Of a stretch of DNA of 64,000 nt, positions 38,272-47,076 are shown piece by piece. Where the stretch lies: positions 226,784 through 290,783 of the forward strand of contig NZ_LLWK01000036.1 in NCBI RefSeq assembly GCF_001529295.1, read 5' to 3'. Source of the DNA: Flavobacterium sp. TAB 87 (GTDB taxonomy: Bacteria > Bacteroidota > Bacteroidia > Flavobacteriales > Flavobacteriaceae). Each line of letters begins with the position of its first letter. The stretch's first letter is position 1. The position numbers and the translations under genes are program-made. The notes below the pieces were generated by a model. The model did not search any database, was not told the DNA's origin, and saw only the letters and a program-made list of their open reading frames with translations.

Positions 38272-38823
38272 TCATTTCAATTTATCTAATTCTGTATTTA
38301 AAAACATCATATTTATTTGTTTTGGTCCCAAAATCCCTATTATTCTGGTTCTGGAATATTCAAGAACTAACGAATCAATTCGATTTACATTTATATTTCT
38401 AGTTTTTGCAATTCTTGGGACTTGTATCATTGCATCTTCAATTGAAATGTCACAATCTAATTTATTTTGAGATTTTGTAAGTGCATTATGTTGTGTCTTT
38501 TGTGTCGTTCTGTTTAGTAAAGCAGCCTTTATTCTAGAATCTACTTCTTCTAATGAGTCTGTCTTTACTACGTAAATACTATTATTTTCTAAGTTAACGG
38601 ATCTATAATCACTTAAAGATGGATGTTTCCAAAAATAAATGTTTTGATTAAAGTTTGAATTAACAGCAGCTTGCTTAACTGATTTTCCTTCTTGTAGAAC
38701 TACTGTGTCAATTTTTTGATCTGAATTAAATGCATCAAATACCGAAAGTATAAATGGATATCGAACTCCAAATAAAATTCCGATAAAAAACGTACAAACT
38801 GCTATAAGAATTATTTTTTTCAT
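38272..38823 (-). CDS. Divergent KdpC-like protein (second copy)
   Basis: A 183-residue protein with one N-terminal membrane helix (MKKIILIAVCTFFIGILFG), the topology of KdpC. It aligns with the KdpC gene at 40099: YFWKHPSLSDYRSVN with YFWGRPSAVDYNAAG, VPRIAKTRNINVNRIDSL with IARVQKARNISEEKLNSL, and GILGPKQINMMFLNTELDKLK with GVFGPTKVNVLKLNIALDQLK. The central segment with the ASGSGLDP motif is replaced by NKLDCDIS. It is a diverged paralogue inside the kdp operon, after the porin. It may be a regulatory or replacement subunit; no function is proven. Confidence 0.78.
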   Translation of the reverse strand: MKKIILIAVCTFFIGILFGVRYPFILSVFDAFNSDQKIDTVVLQEGKSVKQAAVNSNFNQNIYFWKHPSLSDYRSVNLENNSIYVVKTDSLEEVDSRIKAALLNRTTQKTQHNALTKSQNKLDCDISIEDAMIQVPRIAKTRNINVNRIDSLVLEYSRTRIIGILGPKQINMMFLNTELDKLK

Positions 38824-38949
38824 TTCAGTTTTATTTTAGTTTTTTAGAAGAATACAAAAATTTAAGTAGCAACTAATCAAAACTATTAAAGACACAAAAT
38901 CATCTATCAGTTACAATAGAAAACTTTGTGTCCTTAAGAAGTTAAAATC

Positions 38950-40032
38950 TTAAAATTTTATAGCCAACGAAGTAATTGCTGATAAACTATTGTCAGACGT
39001 TTCAGCTGTGTTTTTTGCGAATACTGCATCTTTGCTACTGTAATTTTTAATTTCCGTTCTCCAAACTAAGTTGGGTGTAATTTTATAATCAGCATTCACC
39101 GAAACACCATAAGTTTCAAATCCATTTGGCGTTCCTGATGCGATGATTACTCCACTTTTATCTTGGTAATATTCACCTCTTATTGCAAAATTCAATTTTT
39201 CAGTTGCCATCAATTGTGCCATTACGGAAGCGCCATACCACTTATTGTACTTATCGCCTTGCGTTGCTTCTTGTTCCCAACCTATATCAAAACCTGCTAA
39301 AAATTTCACTTTTGTTGTCACTTCAAAAGCAGCATAAAGGTCATGGAAATAACGTTTTTGACGGACATTGTCTGGCTTGTCATTTCCTATAAAGGAACTG
39401 CTGTTCAATGAGAATTGTGCTGATGGTCTGTAAACAATTTGATGACCAAAACCTGGTGTTGTATTGCCATCAACACGCTGTATGCGTTGCCATCCGTTAA
39501 GATACAACCCTGTTAATTCCCATTGTCCGCTTGGAGATAGGTAGGAGATTTTCGCCCCAGTCTCAAAATAGGGAGAATTTTCGGCCATGATACTTCTTGT
39601 CAAGGTGAAGCAATCTGCTCCAACAGCACTTTCATAACCAATATGCGAAGGTAAAATTCCAGCTGTTATCCAAAGATTGTGATTCTTGCCCACTTTAAAT
39701 CCCACATTTGCTTCGTAAATATTTTTTAAAACTCCTGGTTCAGCTGAATAATTTGCATTCATATAAGATCCGACAGCCAAAGATAAATTAGCACGCACAT
39801 TTTCAGTATCATAATTCGCTTTAACAAATCCCAAGTTCAAACTTACTTCGTTATTGCGGTTGTGGCTGTAAATAAATCCCGGACGCGTATTATTGTCGGG
39901 ATTATTAGCATCATATTGAAAGTATGTTTCTGCATAACCAGAAAACGTTAATGGGCTTTTTTCGACTTCTTGCGCAAATGCTGCACCTGAAAAAGCGAGA
40001 GACAAAACAGCTGTTATTATTTTTATATTCAT
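38950..40032 (-). CDS. Outer-membrane beta-barrel porin in the kdp operon
   Basis: A 360-residue protein with a signal peptide (1-20, ending AFAQ). The mature chain alternates beta strands and turns (LTFSGYAETYFQYDANNPDN, NHNLWITAGILPSHIGYESA, LNFAIRGEYYQDKSGVIIAS) and ends with a strand and Phe (SLAIKF), typical of barrel insertion. It resembles the putative OmpL-like/BBP2 porin family. Its place between kdpC and the second KdpC-like gene suggests it lets K+ or another solute cross the outer membrane; this is inference. Confidence 0.83.
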   Translation of the reverse strand: MNIKIITAVLSLAFSGAAFAQEVEKSPLTFSGYAETYFQYDANNPDNNTRPGFIYSHNRNNEVSLNLGFVKANYDTENVRANLSLAVGSYMNANYSAEPGVLKNIYEANVGFKVGKNHNLWITAGILPSHIGYESAVGADCFTLTRSIMAENSPYFETGAKISYLSPSGQWELTGLYLNGWQRIQRVDGNTTPGFGHQIVYRPSAQFSLNSSSFIGNDKPDNVRQKRYFHDLYAAFEVTTKVKFLAGFDIGWEQEATQGDKYNKWYGASVMAQLMATEKLNFAIRGEYYQDKSGVIIASGTPNGFETYGVSVNADYKITPNLVWRTEIKNYSSKDAVFAKNTAETSDNSLSAITSLAIKF

Positions 40033-40098
40033 TTTGATAGTAATTAATGTTTATTCAAAAAGGGAGGTAGTGGTCAACCTCCCAAATTTTTCTACAAG

Positions 40099-40659
40099 TT
40101 ATTTAAGTTGATCTAGGGCAATATTTAATTTTAAAACATTCACTTTTGTAGGTCCAAATACACCTAGAAAAGGCTGTTCTGTATTCGAATCGATTAATGA
40201 ATTCAATTTTTCTTCGCTTATATTTCTCGCTTTTTGAACTCTTGCAATTTGTACTTTTGCGCTGGTAACAGCTATATTCGGATCCAAACCACTTCCGCTT
40301 GCCGTCACTAAATCAACTGGTATTTGTGATTTTTGTACTGTTGGATTTTTAAGGAGGAACGTATCAATACGGCCTTGAACCACCGCTAAATATTCTTCGT
40401 TAGACGCTCCTTTGTTACTTGCTCCCGATCCAGCAGCGTTGTAATCTACAGCAGACGGTCTTCCCCAAAAATACTTGTCATCCGTAAAACTTTGACCAAT
40501 GTTCGCATATCCTTTATTCTGATTGTAAGATACCACGTCACCTTTGCCATTGTTTGGTGCTAACTGAGCAATTGCCCAAACTGATAGTGGATAAATCACC
40601 ATGAAAAGAACGAGCATAACTACGGTCATTCTAATTCCTTTTAATAAATTCTCTTTCAT
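40099..40659 (-). CDS. kdpC: Potassium-transporting ATPase subunit C
   Basis: A 186-residue subunit of the KdpFABC pump. One membrane helix (about residues 12-31) anchors a periplasmic domain. Signatures: NIGQSFTDDKYFWGRPSAVDY, DLVTASGSGLDPNIAVTSA, and VFGPTKVNVLKLNIALDQL. KdpC binds KdpA and aids ATP affinity. It follows kdpB across a 170-base gap containing an inverted-repeat element. Length is normal for the family (about 190). Confidence 0.95.
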   Translation of the reverse strand: MKENLLKGIRMTVVMLVLFMVIYPLSVWAIAQLAPNNGKGDVVSYNQNKGYANIGQSFTDDKYFWGRPSAVDYNAAGSGASNKGASNEEYLAVVQGRIDTFLLKNPTVQKSQIPVDLVTASGSGLDPNIAVTSAKVQIARVQKARNISEEKLNSLIDSNTEQPFLGVFGPTKVNVLKLNIALDQLK

Positions 40660-40678
40660 AATTTTTAATGTTGTTCCT

Positions 40679-40828
40679 CACCCCCAGCCCCTCTCCAAAG
40701 GAGAGGGGAGCCGAGCTTGGAAATTGTTAATTTGTATTTATTTTTAAATTTGAAAACAATTTATTTTTCAAATCTTAATACTTTATTCTTAATTAGCTCC
40801 CTCCCCTTTGGGGAGGGTTGGGGTGGGG
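40679..40828. repeat. Inverted-repeat intergenic element between kdpB and kdpC
   Basis: Two GC-rich arms, 40679-40713 and 40796-40828, form an imperfect inverted repeat about 33 bases long around an 80-base AT-rich core. Each arm holds its own small hairpin (CCCCTCTCC/GGAGAGGGG on the left, CTCCCC/GGGGAG on the right). This is the look of the C-rich intergenic repeats common in Flavobacterium genomes. It begins 2 bases from the kdpB stop. Confidence 0.7.
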
Positions 40829-40829
40829 A

Positions 40830-42839
40830 CTACATAAAAAGCGCCACTACAATATCAATCACTTTGATACCGATAAAAGGAACTATAATTCCACCTACAC
40901 CAAAAAGTAACAGGTTTCTTCTCAATAAAGCACTTGCACCAATTGGTTTGTAACTCACTCCTTTTAAAGCGAGTGGAATTAAGAACGGAATAATAATCGC
41001 GTTGAAGATTACTGCTGAAAGAATCGCGCTTTCTGGACTGTGTAAATTCATAATATTTAAACCTTGAAGCGCAGGAATGGCTGTGATGAACAAGGCAGGA
41101 ATGATGGCAAAATATTTAGCAACATCGTTCGCGATACTAAACGTGGTAAGCGTTCCGCGAGTCATTAATAATTGTTTTCCAATTTCAACAATCTCTATTA
41201 ACTTGGTTGGATCATTGTCTAAATCGACCATGTTTCCAGCTTCTTTTGCAGCTTGCGTTCCGCTGTTCATTGCTACACCAACATCTGCTTGCGCCAAGGC
41301 CGGTGCGTCATTCGTACCATCTCCCATCATGGCAACCAAACGACCTGCCATTTGTTCTTGCTTGATGTAGTTCATTTTATCCTCAGGTTTGGCTTCGGCA
41401 ATAAAGTCATCAACGCCTGCTTTTTCAGCTATAAATTTGGCAGTCAATGGGTTGTCACCAGTCACCATTACGGTTTTGATACCCATTTTGCGAAGGCGTT
41501 CAAAACGTTCAAACATTCCCGCTTTAATAATATCTTGCAGTTCGATGACTCCCAATGCCACTTCGTTTTCAGAAACTACTAAAGGTGTTCCTCCATTTTC
41601 GGCAATAGTCGTTACTTGCTTTAATAATTCTGCGGGGAAAGGATTTCCAGCATTTATAACGATGTTTTTTATAGCATCTGTCGCTCCTTTTCTAATTCGC
41701 GTGTTTTCAAAATTGATTCCCGAACTTCTTGTTTCGGCTGTAAATTTGATAAATTGTGCATTATTTACTTGCAGTGTCAGAGGATCTATTTTTGCTAATT
41801 CAACGATAGATTTCCCTTCTGGTGTTTCATCAGACATGGAGCTTAAAACCGCAGCATTAATTAACTGTGCTTCTGAAATGCCAGGAGCGGGATAAAAATG
41901 CGTTGCTTTTCTATTACCAATAGTAATTGTTCCCGTTTTATCCAATAACAATACATCAATGTCTCCAGCAGTTTCAACCGCTCTACCACTTTTCGTAATT
42001 ACGTTTGCTCTTAAAGCTCTGTCCATTCCTGCAATTCCGATGGCGGATAATAAACCTCCAATTGTGGTTGGAATCAAACAAACAAATAAGGCTATGAAGG
42101 AAGCTATTGTAATATTTACATTAGAGTAGTCTGCAAACGGTTTTAAAGTCACACAAACAATTACAAATACTAAAGTAAATCCAGCAAGTAATATGGTTAA
42201 GGCAATTTCGTTTGGTGTTTTTTGGCGTGAAGCTCCTTCTACCAAAGCGATCATTTTATCTAAAAAACTTTCACCTGGTTCATTGGTAACTTGTACAATA
42301 ATACGGTCTGACAAGACTTTTGTACCACCAGTAACCGAACTTTTGTCTCCACCTGATTCTCTAATTACTGGTGCTGATTCCCCTGTAATTGCGCTTTCAT
42401 CTATTGTTGCTAAACCTTCTACAATTTCTCCATCAGTTGGAATCGTATCACCAGCTTCGCAAACAAACAAATCTCCTTTTTTGAGTTGAGATGAAGAAAC
42501 TTTCTCTCCACTTTTTAAAGTTGCAGGTGTTTCTTCTCTTGTTTTTCTCAAACTATCCGCTTGTGCTTTTCCTCTTGCTTCGGCAATGGCTTCGGCGAAA
42601 TTAGCAAACAGCAACGTAAATAATAATACGATGAATACAACAAAATTATACCCAAAACTACCTTGTGCCGTTTCGCCTCTCAATGTCCAAATTGAGACAA
42701 ACAGCATCACGAGTGTTCCGATCTCTACCGTAAACATTACGGGATTTTTAAACATTAATTTCGGATTCAATTTCACAAAAGACTGCAGCAAAGCTGGCTT
42801 CATAATGTCTTTTTGAAATAATGATTGATCTTTATTCAT
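40830..42839 (-). CDS. kdpB: Potassium-transporting ATPase subunit B (P-type ATPase)
   Basis: A 669-residue P1A-type ATPase that energises K+ uptake through KdpA. Motifs in order: actuator domain with [19 protein letters not shown], phosphorylation site [16 protein letters not shown], nucleotide-binding region, [20 protein letters not shown], and [20 protein letters not shown]. Membrane helices lie near the N-terminus, at about 220-265 and at the C-terminus. Normal length for KdpB (about 680). It follows kdpA by 12 bases. Confidence 0.97.
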   Translation of the reverse strand: MNKDQSLFQKDIMKPALLQSFVKLNPKLMFKNPVMFTVEIGTLVMLFVSIWTLRGETAQGSFGYNFVVFIVLLFTLLFANFAEAIAEARGKAQADSLRKTREETPATLKSGEKVSSSQLKKGDLFVCEAGDTIPTDGEIVEGLATIDESAITGESAPVIRESGGDKSSVTGGTKVLSDRIIVQVTNEPGESFLDKMIALVEGASRQKTPNEIALTILLAGFTLVFVIVCVTLKPFADYSNVNITIASFIALFVCLIPTTIGGLLSAIGIAGMDRALRANVITKSGRAVETAGDIDVLLLDKTGTITIGNRKATHFYPAPGISEAQLINAAVLSSMSDETPEGKSIVELAKIDPLTLQVNNAQFIKFTAETRSSGINFENTRIRKGATDAIKNIVINAGNPFPAELLKQVTTIAENGGTPLVVSENEVALGVIELQDIIKAGMFERFERLRKMGIKTVMVTGDNPLTAKFIAEKAGVDDFIAEAKPEDKMNYIKQEQMAGRLVAMMGDGTNDAPALAQADVGVAMNSGTQAAKEAGNMVDLDNDPTKLIEIVEIGKQLLMTRGTLTTFSIANDVAKYFAIIPALFITAIPALQGLNIMNLHSPESAILSAVIFNAIIIPFLIPLALKGVSYKPIGASALLRRNLLLFGVGGIIVPFIGIKVIDIVVALFM

Positions 42840-42851
42840 TTTAGATTCTTT

Positions 42852-44540
42852 TTAGTAAATGGTAAAATATTCAGCTATTGGCCCTAACGCTAGTACTGGG
42901 AAGAAAGCTAACGCAGCAATAATTATAATTACAGTCAAGGTTACTAAACCAAAGGTTGCTGTATCCGTTTTTAACGTTCCATCGCCTTCTGGTATAAATT
43001 TCTTAGCTGCTAATAATCCAGCAATAGCTACTGGTCCTATGATTGGAAGGAAACGTGCTAGAATCAATACTATTCCTGTCGAAATATTCCACCAAACCGT
43101 ATTATCTCCTAAACCTTCAAATCCACTTCCATTATTTGCTGATGCTGACGTAAATTCATATAACATTTCACTTAAACCATGAAATCCAGGATTATTTAAA
43201 GTTGCTGTTCCATATTCTGGCATTGCAGCTGTTAATGCAGTACCAACTAATATTAAAAATGGGTGCATTAGGGCGATAATCATCGCTATTTTCATTTCTC
43301 GAGCTTCGACCTTTTTACCAAAAAATTCGGGGGTTCTTCCTACCATTAGTCCACTAATGAAAACAGCCAAAATGATAAAGATGAAAAAGTTCAGAATTCC
43401 AACGCCAACACCTCCATAGAAACTGTTAATCATCATGGCAAGCAATTCGTTCATACCCGAAAGTGGCATCGTACTGTCGTGCATGGAGTTTACAGATCCA
43501 GTTGAAATTACCGTAGTAGCAATACTCCAATAACCCGTTGCTGCTGCACCAATTCTTGTTTCTTTGCCTTCCATCGCGCCAAGCGAAGTATCAATTCCCA
43601 TTTTCTCGATCATTGGGTTTCCTTGCATTTCTCCTATAATATTAGGAATGGCTAATGCCAAGAATCCAATGGTCATTACACCAAAAATCATCCAAGAAAA
43701 CTTTTGTCTTTTGATGAAATATCCAAAGGCAAATATCATAGCAAAAGGAATAATCATTTGAGCCCACATCTCTAACATATTAGTGAAGTAAGTCGGATTC
43801 TCTAGAGGATGTGCACCGTTTGTACCAAAAAATCCTCCACCGTTTGTACCAATGTGTTTGATGGCAACAAATCCAGCTGCAGGTCCGCGAGAAACCTCTT
43901 GTACATCTCCTTGTAGTGTAGTAATGCTGTCTTTTCCTTCAAATGTCATTGGGGTACCTTGAAAAGCCAAAAGAGCCGCTACAACTAGAGAAAGTGGTAA
44001 CAAGATGCGCGTGCAAGATTTCATGAAGTACGTATAAAAGTTACCTAATTCAGTGGTTGTTTTATCTCGAAAAGCTCTAAATACAACCACTGCCGCGGCC
44101 ATTCCTGTTGCTGCACTTACAAATTGTAAGAACATCAAATAAAACTGACCTAAATAACTAATTCCTGTCTCGCCCGAATAATGCTGCAAGTTGCAGTTTA
44201 CAACAAAAGAAATCACTGTATTAAAAGCTAAATCTGCGGACATGCTTGGATTTCCATCCGGATTCAAGGGTAAACTTCCCGTAGTCATCATGATAATCAT
44301 TCCCAACACAAACCATATAATGTTTATGGTTAATAAAGCTTTCATGTGTTGCTTCCAGTTCATTTCTATAGCTGGATTGACACCACTCAATTTGAAAAAT
44401 AACTTTTCAAGCGGATTAAATATAAAATCCAGCCATGTTTTCTCCATTCCGTAAACCTTGGAAATATATTTTCCTAACGGAATAGCGAGGGCTAAGGTCA
44501 GCAAGAACATTGCTACAATTCCTAATATTTCTGTATTCAT
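42852..44540 (-). CDS. kdpA: Potassium-transporting ATPase subunit A (K+ channel-like subunit)
   Basis: A 562-residue membrane protein of the SKT superfamily with about ten helices and four selectivity-filter-like loops: NCNLQHYSGETG, HIGTNGGGFFGTNGAHPLEN, GMNELLAMMINSFYGGVGVG and TSASANNGSGFEGLGDN. It forms the K+ path of KdpFABC. It lies 35 bases after kdpF and 12 before kdpB. Family length and motifs are complete. Confidence 0.97.
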   Translation of the reverse strand: MNTEILGIVAMFLLTLALAIPLGKYISKVYGMEKTWLDFIFNPLEKLFFKLSGVNPAIEMNWKQHMKALLTINIIWFVLGMIIMMTTGSLPLNPDGNPSMSADLAFNTVISFVVNCNLQHYSGETGISYLGQFYLMFLQFVSAATGMAAAVVVFRAFRDKTTTELGNFYTYFMKSCTRILLPLSLVVAALLAFQGTPMTFEGKDSITTLQGDVQEVSRGPAAGFVAIKHIGTNGGGFFGTNGAHPLENPTYFTNMLEMWAQMIIPFAMIFAFGYFIKRQKFSWMIFGVMTIGFLALAIPNIIGEMQGNPMIEKMGIDTSLGAMEGKETRIGAAATGYWSIATTVISTGSVNSMHDSTMPLSGMNELLAMMINSFYGGVGVGILNFFIFIILAVFISGLMVGRTPEFFGKKVEAREMKIAMIIALMHPFLILVGTALTAAMPEYGTATLNNPGFHGLSEMLYEFTSASANNGSGFEGLGDNTVWWNISTGIVLILARFLPIIGPVAIAGLLAAKKFIPEGDGTLKTDTATFGLVTLTVIIIIAALAFFPVLALGPIAEYFTIY

Positions 44541-44575
44541 TTTTTTGTATTAAGGGTTTATTAATTCTTTTTGTT

Positions 44576-44653
44576 TTAGAATTTTTCAGGTTTTAGCAGT
44601 ACGTAGCAGATGTAGATAAATACTGCAATTGCTATTATAAAAAGTGCGGTCAT
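44576..44653 (-). CDS. kdpF: Potassium-transporting ATPase subunit F, 25 residues
   Basis: A 25-codon frame (MTALFIIAIA, then VFIYICYVLLKPEKF) just upstream of kdpA. It is one hydrophobic helix ending in the KdpF signature Y-x-L-x-x-P-E-x-F. KdpF stabilises the KdpABC complex in the inner membrane. Its start is 6 bases past the stop of the preceding gene. It is easily missed by length cutoffs. Confidence 0.9.
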   Translation of the reverse strand: MTALFIIAIAVFIYICYVLLKPEKF

Positions 44654-44659
44654 AATTTT

Positions 44660-45019
44660 TTAGTTTTCTAATAAGGTTTTTAAATATCCTTGTTTTGATT
44701 CTTTCGAAAGAAGACTCAAATGCTTCTTTAAACTTGCAGGATTTTCTTGAGTACTCAATTCAGTAAAGAATTCATTCTCGATTGCATTTCGAGTATATTG
44801 ATTGCCACTTTCATATAGCATATTAATTACTCTGATAACTTCTTTCGCTGATTCAGCTTCTTCTTCATCCGTCGAATCCATTTTCTCGTTACAAAATCTA
44901 GCGACGCTTTTTAAAAGTGCATATTGATTAATGGTCTCATCGTTTGTAGATGGAAAATCAAACCAGTTTTTTGAATCGGGAATCCATTGCTGGATGGCCT
45001 CGTAGATTTTTGTTTTCAT
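44660..45019 (-). CDS. DUF7674-like cytosolic protein of the kdp operon
   Basis: A 119-residue soluble, mostly helical acidic protein (ARFCNEKMDSTDEEEAESAKEV; VINMLYESGNQYTRNAIENEFF). It looks like the DUF7674-type proteins found with kdp genes in Flavobacteriaceae; that assignment is from memory of the family and is tentative. It lies 2 bases after a 27-codon membrane peptide gene and 6 bases before kdpF, so it belongs to the same transcript. Function unknown. Confidence 0.72.
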   Translation of the reverse strand: MKTKIYEAIQQWIPDSKNWFDFPSTNDETINQYALLKSVARFCNEKMDSTDEEEAESAKEVIRVINMLYESGNQYTRNAIENEFFTELSTQENPASLKKHLSLLSKESKQGYLKTLLEN

Positions 45020-45021
45020 TT

Positions 45022-45105
45022 TTAGATGTTGTCAAAAAAATTAATAGCGCTGTAGAGCAACCAAAAACATAATAAACCGAGTACGAAGAGCATAATTGTT
45101 AGCAT
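45022..45105 (-). CDS. 27-residue membrane peptide of the kdp operon
   Basis: An ATG-to-TAA frame coding MLTIMLFVLGLLCFWLLYSA plus seven residues (INFFDNI): one hydrophobic helix with a short acidic end. It is 2 bases before the DUF7674-like gene and downstream of the operon's first gene. Size, position and hydrophobicity suggest a KdpF-like accessory peptide, but it lacks the PEKF end. No experimental role known to me. Confidence 0.55.
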   Translation of the reverse strand: MLTIMLFVLGLLCFWLLYSAINFFDNI

Positions 45106-45176
45106 AACAAATTGATTTAAAGGTTAATAAAATTTAGATTTTAGATTTAAACGGAGACAAAAAGGTTATCATACGT

Positions 45177-45449
45177 TTAAAGAATGAGCTGTCTGTTGTA
45201 CTCCAATTTTAAATTTTGAGGAAAAAGATTGGAAATAGTACAGTTTTTTAATTTCATAAAGGAACAGAGCGAATAGAGATAAACATTGGCGATCATTCCC
45301 TTTGTTTCTGTGCTGCCGTTAATAAATAAACGTTCGGCTAGGTTTAAGCAATTTTTAGCGCGAACTACATTTCCAGCAATTAGCGCTTTTTTCGTAATTT
45401 CAGCAAAACGTTCAGCGCGATTGTATAGGCTGTTGACTTTATTTTTCAT
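45177..45449 (-). CDS. Small helical protein, first gene of the kdp operon
   Basis: A 90-residue soluble protein, mainly helical and basic at the start (SLYNRAERFAEITKKALIAG, NCLNLAERLFINGSTETKGM), with cysteines in the second half (LCSFMKLKNCTISNLF). No domain recognised, though similar small genes precede kdp genes in related genomes. The candidate sigma-54 promoter at 45479 lies 30 bases upstream. Function unknown. Confidence 0.68.
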   Translation of the reverse strand: MKNKVNSLYNRAERFAEITKKALIAGNVVRAKNCLNLAERLFINGSTETKGMIANVYLYSLCSFMKLKNCTISNLFPQNLKLEYNRQLIL

Positions 45450-45478
45450 TAGAATTCTATTTTGTTTGTTTGCCTTAT

Positions 45479-45495
45479 GCCAAAATATGTTCCAA
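45479..45495 (-). promoter_or_regulatory. Candidate sigma-54 (-24/-12) promoter of the kdp operon
   Basis: On the minus strand TTGGAACATATTTTGGC fits the -24/-12 spacing of TTGGCAC-N5-TTGC, with TTGG and TTG kept but the -12 C replaced by G. A start near 45466 would leave a 17-base leader. An NtrC-type activator gene lies directly upstream. The match is imperfect. Confidence 0.35.
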
Positions 45496-45563
45496 TAAAT
45501 ATCGATCTTCGTAAAGTGCTGCTGCTGATTATTTTAAATGTTATGTCTAAAAAAAAGGCATAA

Positions 45564-45592
45564 AAAAAGCCTATCATAATGATAGGCTTTTA
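45564..45592 (-). terminator. Terminator of the NtrC-type regulator gene
   Basis: Stem AAAGCCTATC / GATAGGCTTT with a short loop (ATAAT), and seven A on the plus strand that form the U-tract for minus-strand transcription. It separates the regulator gene from the kdp operon. Confidence 0.8.
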
Positions 45593-45608
45593 TTGAAATG
45601 ATAGGTTT

Positions 45609-46949
45609 TTACTGAATGCTGTATTCTTCTAATTTTCGATACAAAGTTGCAATTCCAATTTCTAGCAAACGTGCGGTTTCTGCCTTGTTTCCTTTCGTGT
45701 AATTTAAAACTTTTTGAATATGAAGCTTCTCTATACTTTGCATTGAAAAGGCAGACATCGTTTTGGTGGGTTTCTCGCTCTGCTGTTGCATTTCATAAGG
45801 CAGGACATCGGCAGTCAAAACAGCATCATTGCTTAAGATAATCGAACGCTCAATAATATTCTTTAATTCTCGAATGTTTCCCGGCCAGGAATAATTTTCT
45901 AATTTTTGAAGAAATTCATCTGAAATTGCTAAGCTTTTTTTATTCATTTTTTCAGAAAACTGATTTACAAATGAAATTGTTAATGGCGCAATATCTTTCA
46001 GTCTTTCTCTCAGCGGAGGAATGCTAATTTCGAAAATATTCAATCGAAAATACAAGTCAGAACGAAAACGATGTTCTTCACTTTCAATTTTCAAATTACG
46101 ATTGGTGGCCGCAATTAATCTAAAATTCGATTTTTTAGGACAAGTATCGCCAATAGGAATGTACTCGCTGGTTTCTAAAACGCGTAACAATTTAGCTTGC
46201 AATTCAATTGGCATTTCTCCAATTTCATCCAAAAATAAAGTACCGCCATTGGCCTCTTCAATAAAACCTTTTTTATCCTTTACAGCTCCTGTAAACGCAC
46301 CTTGCTTGTGCCCAAAAAGTTCACTTTCAAGAATTGCGGCACTAAAAGTACTGCAGTTTAGCGCTACAAAAGATTTTCCTGTACGATTGCTATTTTCGTG
46401 AATTGCTTGCGCAAAAACTTCTTTTCCTGTACCCGTTTCTCCAGTTAGTAAAACGGTTGAATCGGTTTTGGCTACTTTTTTTGCCAAATCAATGACCTGC
46501 AATAACGCTTTTGATTTTCCGATAATAGCTTCAAAAGAATACTTGTCTTTAATTCGTTTCTCGAGCGAAGAAACTTTTTGAGTCAAGTCTACTTTTTCGA
46601 TGGCGCGATACAATAGCGGAATAATCTTATTGTTGTCGTCGCCCTTAGTAATATAATCAAAAGCACCGTTTTTGATGGCTTGAACGCCGTCTGGAATATT
46701 TCCGTAAGCCGTTAGCAAAATTATTTCAGCGTAAGGACTGTGTTCCTTAATTTTTTTAGAAAGTGCAACGCCATTGCCATCTGGTAATTTTACATCACAA
46801 AAAACCACATCAATTTCGGTTTGTTCTAATTTTTTTAAAGCCGACTTGCAGTCTGCCGCCTGAAAAACTTCGAATCCTTCTAAAGTTATAATTCGAGCCA
46901 TAAGGCTTCTTAATTTTTCTTCGTCGTCTATAATTAAAACTTTTCTCAA
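45609..46949 (-). CDS. NtrC-family sigma-54-dependent response regulator
   Basis: A 446-residue activator. Residues 1-120 are a receiver (phosphoacceptor D52 in VVFCDVKLPDG). Residues about 135-370 are an AAA+ domain with Walker A TGETGTGKEVF, the sigma-54-contact loop HKQGAFTGAVKD, Walker B GGTLFLDEIGEM and an arginine-finger region FRSDLYFRL. A Fis-type helix-turn-helix ends the protein (GNKAETARLLEIGIATLYRKL). No kinase is adjacent except the kdp one, and no KdpE exists in the operon, so it probably activates kdp; the exporter just upstream is the alternative. Confidence 0.9.
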   Translation of the reverse strand: MRKVLIIDDEEKLRSLMARIITLEGFEVFQAADCKSALKKLEQTEIDVVFCDVKLPDGNGVALSKKIKEHSPYAEIILLTAYGNIPDGVQAIKNGAFDYITKGDDNNKIIPLLYRAIEKVDLTQKVSSLEKRIKDKYSFEAIIGKSKALLQVIDLAKKVAKTDSTVLLTGETGTGKEVFAQAIHENSNRTGKSFVALNCSTFSAAILESELFGHKQGAFTGAVKDKKGFIEEANGGTLFLDEIGEMPIELQAKLLRVLETSEYIPIGDTCPKKSNFRLIAATNRNLKIESEEHRFRSDLYFRLNIFEISIPPLRERLKDIAPLTISFVNQFSEKMNKKSLAISDEFLQKLENYSWPGNIRELKNIIERSIILSNDAVLTADVLPYEMQQQSEKPTKTMSAFSMQSIEKLHIQKVLNYTKGNKAETARLLEIGIATLYRKLEEYSIQ

Positions 46950-47020
46950 AATAGTGCTGTTTATTGAAATGCAAATTTAGGTTTATTACTGTTCGCTCCG
47001 ATAGTTTTTTATGAAACAAA

Positions 47021-47054
47021 AAAGCCTTCAAAATAGAATACTTTTGAAGGCTTT
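47021..47054 (-). terminator. Terminator of the exporter operon
   Basis: Perfect 13-bp stem AAAGCCTTCAAAA / TTTTGAAGGCTTT with an 8-nt loop, with A residues preceding it on the plus strand. It lies 23 bases past the TolC stop. Confidence 0.82.
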
Positions 47055-47076
47055 AAAAATATAATCCTGTAGCATT

